A stretch of DNA of 12,022 nt from DASROJ01 sp035646975. GTDB taxonomy: Bacteria > Acidobacteriota > Polarisedimenticolia > JACPZX01 > DASXTC01. The stretch lies in the NCBI GenBank assembly GCA_035646975.1, contig DASROJ010000199.1, forward strand, positions 1-12,022, read 5' to 3'. The notes beneath the pieces are model-generated. The model did no database searches. It saw only the letters and a program-made list of their open reading frames with translations, and was not told the DNA's origin. Shown in pieces: positions 7,701 through 12,022 of the stretch (its first letter is position 1; each line of letters begins with the position of its first letter). The position numbers and the translations under genes are program-made.

Positions 7701-9122
7701 ATTGCCGACCAGCTCGCGGGCCAGCGCGGGAATCCAGCGAATCCCGCCGAGCACCAGTGTCGCCAGCATCAGGTAACCGAATCCCCTCGCCGTGGTCGAT
7801 CGACCGTCAGCTGTCGCCGCGAAGCGGCCGCAACAGCGTATGATGATCAGCGCACTGCCCAGGATCGCCAGCGCCGTCAGCAGGAGATCGCCAGGCGAAC
7901 GCAGCAGGTGGAAGAACCCGGCCGAGGCGAACACCGAGGCATCGAACAGATCGACTCCTCTGGCCGTCAGGTCGACCGGAAACCACGAGAGCATCACGCG
8001 ACCGCCCCAGATGACGGCCAGCCCCGCCGCCAGCCGCAGCAGCGCCGCGGAATCGTCAAGCGACCCGGAGCGGCTGCCCGACGGATAGAAGGTCAGGACG
8101 CACGTCCCGGCCAGGAATAATGCCAGCAGGAGACCGGCGACATCCCGGTGCCTGGTGTCGAGACGCCGCCGCATGTCGGACTGTCCGATGCCCTGCAGCC
8201 GGACGTGGCCCAGGAAGGCATGGTCGGGGGCCCGGAAGCCGACGAAGAGAAGCGGGCGTCCGCCGGTGGCGCCCCCGGGGTAGCGATCGTTCTTTCGGGC
8301 CAGCAGGTTCGCAAAGCCGGTTTCCGGCTCGCGAAAATCCTGCAGCTTCAGCTCCACCGCATCGTCTCCGGCAAGCTCGGGCAGGACACGATCGCGAAGA
8401 CGCGGGTCCAGCAGCGACTTGACCGTGGTCTCGGTGACCAGAGTGCGGCCTTTGATGGAGAGCAGGGCGTAGAGCCTGGCCAGCTGTTGCTGCTCGACGA
8501 CGCGGAAGACGATGACTCCCTCGGGCAGGCGGTCGAGGAGACCCGCGGTCAGGGGATAGCTCGCGCCCGCCCAGGCCAGCGGCCGATGCGTGGCGTCGTA
8601 CAGGGACAGTCCGCCGCCTCGCTGCGTGAAGCCGGAGGTGGAATCGATTTCATCGATGAGGCCGTAGCCGCGCTCCGGGCCGCCGTCGAAGACCGCCAGA
8701 GCCTGGCGGGCGGCCTCGAGCGGCCCCTGCGATCTCTCCAGCAGGGTGCCGAACTGCGCCTGGATGATCGATGCGCGCTGCTCGAGCTCCTGCATCGCTT
8801 TTTTCTCGGCGGTTGCCGGCAGCGTGGAGATCCGATCGGCCAGAACGACCCGGTTTGCGGTCAGCGCGAGCAGGGCGAGCAGGCACAGCATGCAGAACGA
8901 TCTGGCGCGGCGTGTGACATGACGCAGGCCGAGCCTGCCAGTCAGCAGCAGGCCGAGACCCAGGGCGGCCAGGCAGCCGATGAGGAGAACCACCGGCTGC
9001 TGCACCAGGGAGAACCAGGACGACGCGTCCGCGCCGAGGACGACGACGAGAGTCAGTGCCAGTGCGGCGCCGGCGTTGACGAATGCGGATGTCCGTGAGG
9101 TGGCTGGGGGCAAGAGGGACAA
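4743..9122 (-). CDS. Very large NtrY-type membrane sensor histidine kinase
   Basis: The 1459-residue protein has a complete kinase core: H-box WAEMARRIAHEIKNPLTP (1229-1246, phospho-acceptor His1238), N-box LVNLIENALQAM (1349-1360), DTGVGM (1383-1388), FEPYFSTK (1397-1404) and GTGLGMAIA (1407-1415). The H-box form is that of NtrY. Before it lie a membrane segment (1032-1053), a HAMP domain (about 1050-1105) and a PAS domain (about 1113-1215). The N-terminal two thirds is unusual: three membrane segments (13-31, 41-62, 73-93), an extracytoplasmic region (about 95-325), about six more segments (327-558), a second such region (560-820), two segments (821-842, 864-884) and a Cache-like third region (885-1030). 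The start is TTG 9122, four bases after the preceding stop; a GGGAGG at 9140-9135 is rather distant and no ATG occurs soon after. No response regulator is in the window. Signal and target are unknown; nitrogen sensing should not be assumed. Confidence 0.92.
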   Translation of the reverse strand: MSLLPPATSRTSAFVNAGAALALTLVVVLGADASSWFSLVQQPVVLLIGCLAALGLGLLLTGRLGLRHVTRRARSFCMLCLLALLALTANRVVLADRISTLPATAEKKAMQELEQRASIIQAQFGTLLERSQGPLEAARQALAVFDGGPERGYGLIDEIDSTSGFTQRGGGLSLYDATHRPLAWAGASYPLTAGLLDRLPEGVIVFRVVEQQQLARLYALLSIKGRTLVTETTVKSLLDPRLRDRVLPELAGDDAVELKLQDFREPETGFANLLARKNDRYPGGATGGRPLLFVGFRAPDHAFLGHVRLQGIGQSDMRRRLDTRHRDVAGLLLALFLAGTCVLTFYPSGSRSGSLDDSAALLRLAAGLAVIWGGRVMLSWFPVDLTARGVDLFDASVFASAGFFHLLRSPGDLLLTALAILGSALIIIRCCGRFAATADGRSTTARGFGYLMLATLVLGGIRWIPALARELVGNSAINLMAVEPASSSSATLAMQSSVLLVLLAVFLLVQSALHLAGAGGGIAHRFTRVLPRPGDGLSRWALAAFVPGLILAAILYDPLLAGPSQRANEILFEGQLMPSVLGQSENRRAMVTSTIEALDSMQELPDRILEAEPSPSSMALNLWLHTPLKDSGYNASLLVVDPDGRTISRFARNLPPAFDNRAPEMYVPTGEPTLEKVTFLNLTKRIWHADHYVIAGDSLLGTVTVHMLDDFDNIPFLIAERPYARALTPQLRRIMTLPPGWRGVRHAVYDRHGHPVFWNQREAPALPRDWTALLVSPGTLQWVDLEEDGRPARYLFFSDGEHLFALGFTHAALLERVARGIRLSFIALGLVCVLLLPAAVIQARGRVRGWWPQLIEALGRTHYRKLLATFTAATLIPLFLLSVLMSSYITRELDEDIEDRGRQGIQSASSLVKTILETEEKAKPDDDTLYWLSLLVGEDVNLYEHGELVATSRPELFSAGLLSPRIDGGIYRQLAIEGGRFAMGHETLRGDEFRTITSTVVANEGNWEGLLSLPLDAQTAEAVIAAREVADAMIITFMGMIVLMGMVAYLLARRVSRPVRSLREAAARIAGGDLDAVVEDRPRDETGELIASFNRMARAIKEQREDLERRKDYIERILLNATIGVISMDHEGRIVTANPASRVVLGLPNLREGESLADLVSAHASLAPLARPLVDPGEAGSRDVELTIPAEPSDRTVRARLVPFLEGQGRILLLEDVTETVRSNRLAAWAEMARRIAHEIKNPLTPIQLSAEHIRRVYDEGSPRFPEVLEECLRTIMAAVADLRQISAEFSTYARIPVPRREPTDMSSLIEEVTRPYRTVAPVGVRLMVDVPARLPRMNVDRSLLSRALVNLIENALQAMPRGGTLSITARVEQENLAIEVADTGVGMDPVSLARVFEPYFSTKDTGTGLGMAIARKAVEEHGGTIEVTSLPGVGTTLRIILPTSPVAPSVALETDRTT
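4746..4773. terminator. Hairpin between convergent lysW-like and kinase genes
   Basis: GGTCGTGC (4746-4753) can pair with GCGCGACC (4766-4773), with one G-U pair on the plus strand. The stem continues, after a two-base bulge, through TCG/CGA around a GTTT loop. It begins 22 bases after the lysW-like stop and lies inside the last codons of the kinase gene. No T-run follows on either strand, so it would be at best a non-canonical terminator. It could also be chance pairing in GC-rich DNA. Confidence 0.3.
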
Positions 9123-9126
9123 GGGG

Positions 9127-9651
9127 TTACTGGGCCTCCCGGATCTCCACCAGCGACCAGGCTCCCTTCCTCATCGAGAGGACAAAATGGATCTGACTGT
9201 CGCCATCGACGCCGTCGTGCCGGTGGTAGTACCAGTTGCCGACACAATAGACGAAGTCCCTGGCCGACCCCTCTCTTTTTTGACGGTGCACGCTGAATTT
9301 CACCGTATCGTGCTGCGCGAAGACCCGGCTGAAGATGAAGTAGACTTGATCGCGGCTGTAGTATCCGCCGCCGCCGCCGATGGACATGAGCGAGATGTAG
9401 GTCTTGCCGTCGGTGGGAACCAGCGACGCGATCGGGTCGGGTTTTTCCGTCTGGAAGGAAGTCGCAATCACCTGAATCGATTTGTCGAGCGACGGGTCGT
9501 CAAGCGCAGGGGGCGCAGGGGGCGCAGGGGACTCTGCAAGACCGAGGCTCGGGGCGCAGCAGAAGGAGATCAGGATCAAAGACAGGATGCCGAGCCAGGG
9601 CTCCGGCGCTCGACCGCGCTGTCCGAAGGGCAGCCCGGTTGCATGCGTCAT
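9127..9651 (-). CDS. Small exported protein, possibly NTF2-like, upstream of the kinase
   Basis: The 174-residue product has a signal peptide (hydrophobic core WLGILSLILISFCCAPSLGLA, cleavage likely near A39) followed by a short Pro/Ala linker. The mature part (about 53-174) is alpha-beta in character: an opening helix (KSIQVIATSF), then strands with many aromatic residues (GKTYISLM, YYSRDQVYFIFSRVF, VYCVGNWYYHRH, IHFVLSMRKGAWSLVEIRE). This layout resembles the small NTF2/SnoaL-like DUF4783 group, in which the last strands read as W-x-L-x-x-I; that assignment is tentative. ATG 9651 has a GGAGG site 8 bases upstream. Its TAA lies four bases before the kinase start, so the two are almost certainly co-transcribed and the protein may act outside the membrane with the kinase. 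The gene appears less GC-rich than its neighbours. It could also be just an operon passenger. Confidence 0.83.
   Translation of the reverse strand: MTHATGLPFGQRGRAPEPWLGILSLILISFCCAPSLGLAESPAPPAPPALDDPSLDKSIQVIATSFQTEKPDPIASLVPTDGKTYISLMSIGGGGGYYSRDQVYFIFSRVFAQHDTVKFSVHRQKREGSARDFVYCVGNWYYHRHDGVDGDSQIHFVLSMRKGAWSLVEIREAQ
9504..9530. repeat. Three perfect tandem copies of a 9-base unit
   Basis: GCGCAGGGG is repeated exactly at 9504-9512, 9513-9521 and 9522-9530. On the minus strand it encodes the proline/alanine linker (PAPPAPPA) right after the signal peptide of the small exported protein. The unit is a multiple of three, so copy changes would alter only linker length. Confidence 0.9.
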
Positions 9652-9659
9652 GAAAACAA

Positions 9660-9664
9660 CCTCC
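9660..9664 (-). promoter_or_regulatory. Ribosome binding site of the small exported protein
   Basis: GGAGG on the minus strand, 8 bases before ATG 9651. It fixes this start over later in-frame choices and is the only strong site in the operon, since the kinase gene has only a distant match. Confidence 0.75.
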
Positions 9665-9707
9665 GGTCCCGCGGCGGCGCGGACGCTTCCCTTGCTGTCC
9701 CTGGCGC

Positions 9708-9736
9708 AGAGTAGTGGATGGACCCGGGGGTGTCAA
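9708..9736 (-). promoter_or_regulatory. Promoter of the exported protein-kinase operon
   Basis: A perfect TTGACA -35 box at 9736-9731 is followed, after exactly 17 bases, by TACTCT at 9713-9708, which keeps the key first, second and last positions of the -10 consensus. Transcription would begin near 9701, giving a leader of about 50 bases before ATG 9651. This is the best sigma-70-type promoter in the window. No convincing promoter is seen for the divergent M28 gene in the same gap. Confidence 0.62.
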
Positions 9737-9740
9737 GGAA

Positions 9741-9758
9741 TCGGGCCCCGACCGGGCC
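9741..9758. repeat. GC-rich inverted repeats in the divergent gap
   Basis: TCGGGCCCCGA at 9741-9751 is an inverted repeat, and GGCCC (9744-9748) can also pair with GGGCC (9754-9758). They sit just upstream of the TTGACA box of the minus-strand promoter and a few bases before the M28 ribosome binding site. They could be an operator or a leader hairpin, or chance in GC-rich DNA. Confidence 0.35.
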
Positions 9759-9763
9759 TCAAC

Positions 9764-9768
9764 AGGAG
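9764..9768 (+). promoter_or_regulatory. Ribosome binding site that fixes the M28 start at GTG
   Basis: AGGAG at 9764-9768 lies 7 bases before GTG 9776. This is ideal spacing and places the start directly before an arginine-containing signal peptide. Starts further upstream in the frame lack such a site and overlap the divergent gene; ATG 9803 would cut away the signal peptide's charged end. Confidence 0.7.
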
Positions 9769-9775
9769 ACGGAGA

Positions 9776-12013
9776 GTGGGCAGGCTCGCGGGGCGTCTTG
9801 TGATGGCGGCCTTCGCGCTGGCGGTTTTCGTTCCAGTGCGCGGCGAGGAGCGCTTCTCGGCCGAAAGGGCCATGGCGCACGTGGTCCGCCTCGCCGAGAC
9901 GATAGGCCCCCGCAAGACGGGAACGGCAGGCGAGCGCGAAGCCAGGGAGTACATCGCCGCGGAGCTCGGAAAGCTCGGGCTGGAGGTCCGCAGGATCCCG
10001 GTGCCGCGGGTCGGGACGGCCCTCGTCGGCTCGGAGAACATCGTGGGGGTCCTGAAGGGCAGCCTGCCCGACACCATTCTGATTGGCTCGCATCACGACT
10101 CCCGGTCCAGCGATGTTCCCGGGGCCAACGACGATGCCTCGGCCGTCGGTGTCATGCTGGAGACGGCGCGCGTGCTTTCCTCCCGGCCACCCGTGGCCAC
10201 GATCTTGTTCGCATCGTTCTGCGCGGAGGAAGAAGGGCTGCTGGGCGCGCGACAATACGCCGCGAGCCAGGACCTGTCCCGCCTGAGGGTCGTCATCAAC
10301 ATGGATCCGGTGGGACAGCGGGAAATCTTCGTCTCGCCGTTTCCCGTCGCTCCACCGCTCTGGGCCAACCGGGCGCTCCGGCAGGCGGCCGGCAACGGCA
10401 TTCCCGGTGTGATCTTCGATCCGCTGTATCTCCTGGTGGCGCGTAGTGTCGCCATACCGTTCGGGGCCGACCATCAGCCCTTCATGGAAAAGGGGACCCC
10501 CGCCTTTTCGATCTCGGATCGATTCCGCACGTGGACCTACCACACTTCGGAGGATCGCGTGTCATGGATCGAGCCGGCGACCCTGGAGTCGACGGGACGG
10601 GCGGTCATCGGACTGGTGCGGCTGTTCGACCAGAACCCGGCCGCCGCCGAATCGGGCCCCGGCGATAGCACCTACGTCATCCTCCCGGTGGCGGGAAAAC
10701 CGTATTTCATCGTCACGGCCGCCATCTACGTGCTGGCCGCGGTGGTGCTCATTCTGGGCGCGCTCTGGTGGCGCTCTTTCTGGTGGAAGGCGGCGCGCCG
10801 CGAGCGAAGACTCACGCTTGCGGATGCGCGTCGCGCCCTCGAGCGCGCGGGCATTCCGCTGGCTCTGGCCATCCTCGCCGCGCTGGCCTCCGAGGCGCTC
10901 TCCGAGGGACTCAGCGGGCTGCGTTTCTCCTGGTGGAGCCACCAGGGGATGCACATCGCGCAGGGGGCGGCCTTCGCGGTCGCCGGTCTGGCGGCGGGAT
11001 GGCGGCTGGCGGCAGGACGTCCGGCCCCGGACGAACGGGAGATCTACATGGTGATGAGCGCGGGTCTTTTCTCGCTGCTCGGATTCGTGCCCCTGGCGAT
11101 CGGCAGACCCGACATCGGATTCTATTTCCTGCTGCCGGCGGCCGCGACGCTCGGCGCCGCGCTGCTGCGTCCCGGATGGGCCGGCGCCGGCGGGCTGGCT
11201 GGATCGATCCCGCTCCTGATGCTGGTCGGTCCCGGCAACTATGCCGATGCGGTCGGCTTCGTCGATCTGTCTCCTCCCGCCTGGATCTCCGGTTGCGCGA
11301 TGCTGGTGGCCGGCCTGCCGCTGGCGCTCGGACTCGCCCGCTCGGCAAACGCCCCGGCGGGCCCACGCGCCGCAAGAGCGATCCTGTGCGCCGGGTTGAC
11401 CGCGGGCGCGGCGCTCCTGTTCGTGAACCTGGGCAGCGCCGGTTACGATACGCTGCACCGGCGCGAGATCCGCGTGCTCGAGAACGTGAGCCTGGGGTCG
11501 CGCTCCGCCACCCATGCCACCGTGCGTCTCAAGTCGGCGGAGCACCTCCGCGCCGTGAGCACGAGCCTTCCTGGTCTGGAGCTGCTCGATACGCGCGCCA
11601 CCGAACGGGTCGTCACCGTCGAGCCACCCGACGCGCTGCTGGAGGCTGCCGGCCCGCTGCTGAGCCTCGCCGAGGCCGGGTCGGCGGACGACGGCATCGC
11701 GAGAGACCTGCGCGTCGAGGTGGTGCCGCCGATCACCATCGATCGCGCCCGGATCACCCTGCGATCGACGGAATCATTCAAGATGCTGGATGATGGTGTC
11801 TGGATCACACGCAACGAGTTCTCACGCCGGCACGTGTACGCCGACGACGTCCTGTCCGACTCGTTCCGCCTGTCCGGCCATCCCGGCCAGACCGTGGAGG
11901 TGGATGTGCTGCTCGAGATGACCAGCGACATCCTCGGGGTGAAGGTCCGGGCCGACAACTCGGTGGTGAGGTGGCTGAGCACGATGACGTGGCACGGGTC
12001 GGTGACGCTGTGA
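9776..12013 (+). CDS. Exported M28-family zinc aminopeptidase with multi-span membrane part
   Basis: From GTG 9776 the protein has 745 residues. A signal peptide (MGRLAGRLVMAAFALAVFVP) is followed by an M28 peptidase domain (about 27-285). All active-site positions are present by comparison with Streptomyces griseus aminopeptidase: H106 and D108 in GSHHDS, bridging D119 in GANDDASAV, the general-base and ligand pair E151-E152 in CAEEEGLLGA, D177 in INMDPVG, and H256 in YHTSEDR. It should therefore bind two zinc ions and remove N-terminal residues from peptides outside the cytoplasm. Residues 309-552 contain about seven or eight membrane segments, and a soluble, beta-rich C-terminal domain (553-745) follows. 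This order resembles the eukaryotic ERMP1/Fxna membrane peptidases and their bacterial relatives. The gene is divergent from the kinase operon; another gene may follow closely. Substrate is unknown. Confidence 0.92.
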   Translation: MGRLAGRLVMAAFALAVFVPVRGEERFSAERAMAHVVRLAETIGPRKTGTAGEREAREYIAAELGKLGLEVRRIPVPRVGTALVGSENIVGVLKGSLPDTILIGSHHDSRSSDVPGANDDASAVGVMLETARVLSSRPPVATILFASFCAEEEGLLGARQYAASQDLSRLRVVINMDPVGQREIFVSPFPVAPPLWANRALRQAAGNGIPGVIFDPLYLLVARSVAIPFGADHQPFMEKGTPAFSISDRFRTWTYHTSEDRVSWIEPATLESTGRAVIGLVRLFDQNPAAAESGPGDSTYVILPVAGKPYFIVTAAIYVLAAVVLILGALWWRSFWWKAARRERRLTLADARRALERAGIPLALAILAALASEALSEGLSGLRFSWWSHQGMHIAQGAAFAVAGLAAGWRLAAGRPAPDEREIYMVMSAGLFSLLGFVPLAIGRPDIGFYFLLPAAATLGAALLRPGWAGAGGLAGSIPLLMLVGPGNYADAVGFVDLSPPAWISGCAMLVAGLPLALGLARSANAPAGPRAARAILCAGLTAGAALLFVNLGSAGYDTLHRREIRVLENVSLGSRSATHATVRLKSAEHLRAVSTSLPGLELLDTRATERVVTVEPPDALLEAAGPLLSLAEAGSADDGIARDLRVEVVPPITIDRARITLRSTESFKMLDDGVWITRNEFSRRHVYADDVLSDSFRLSGHPGQTVEVDVLLEMTSDILGVKVRADNSVVRWLSTMTWHGSVTL

Positions 12014-12016
12014 AGC

Positions 12017-12022
12017 GAAGGA
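12017..12022 (+). promoter_or_regulatory. Possible ribosome binding site of a following gene
   Basis: GAAGGA occupies the last six bases, starting four bases after the M28 stop codon. If a start codon follows just outside the window, the next gene would be in the same operon as the peptidase. Confidence 0.3.

Noticed and set aside
6168..8120. 650-codon open frame on the plus strand
   Set aside because: It lies wholly inside the kinase gene on the other strand. The kinase frame has clear domains and membrane segments; the plus-strand product is Arg/Gln/Gly-rich low-complexity sequence, as expected of an antisense shadow in GC-rich DNA.
4743..9122. Naming the kinase ntrY and assigning nitrogen control
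   Set aside because: Only the catalytic core is NtrY-like. The sensor part differs greatly and no ntrX or other nitrogen gene is nearby.
9692..9717. TTGCTG followed by TAGTGG as a plus-strand promoter for the M28 gene
   Set aside because: The spacer is only 14 bases and the -10 match is poor; I do not call it.
9482..9775. 98-residue upstream extension of the M28 gene
   Set aside because: It overlaps the divergent exported-protein gene and its promoter, and would bury the signal peptide. GTG 9776 has a well-placed ribosome binding site.

Overview
The window comes from a GC-rich bacterial chromosome. Its genes are tightly packed on both strands and gaps are short (the longest is about 165 bases). 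I see no RNA genes, insertion sequences, CRISPR arrays or phage genes. Several traits point to an Acidobacteriota-like or similar soil/sediment lineage: a LysW-type carrier protein, a very large NtrY-like membrane kinase, and PlsY next to a dolichol-kinase-type enzyme. That placement is inference; no marker gene is present to settle it.

Left part (1-2104, minus strand): a compact three-gene lipid cluster. PlsY acyltransferase comes first. A CTP-type lipid (polyprenol/diacylglycerol) kinase follows with an 8-base overlap. A membrane-anchored TPR protein then begins directly on the kinase stop codon and runs off the window start. A perfect TATAAT box lies so close to the plsY start that the message may be leaderless.

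Middle (2270-4724, plus strand): a divergently transcribed, exported member of the YyaL/SPATA20 (DUF255) family in which the thioredoxin-like cysteines are missing. A separate small gene with its own promoter and a strong ribosome binding site follows; it encodes a LysW-like amino-group carrier protein with an expanded glutamate tail. No lysine or arginine biosynthesis enzyme is next to it.

Right-centre (9651 down to 4743, minus strand): a two-gene operon behind a TTGACA-17-TACTCT promoter. It encodes a small exported protein and, four bases after its stop, a 1459-residue NtrY-type sensor histidine kinase with three extracytoplasmic regions and about a dozen membrane segments. No response regulator is visible. 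The kinase and the LysW gene converge with an 18-base gap and share a hairpin.

Right end (9776-12013, plus strand): an exported M28-family zinc aminopeptidase with a complete active site, followed by a multi-spanning membrane part and a C-terminal domain. A purine-rich sequence at the very end may be the ribosome binding site of another gene.

Nothing here is a clear-cut new defence or mobile system. The best leads are the isolated LysW-like carrier, the large kinase with its secreted partner, and the cysteine-less DUF255 protein.
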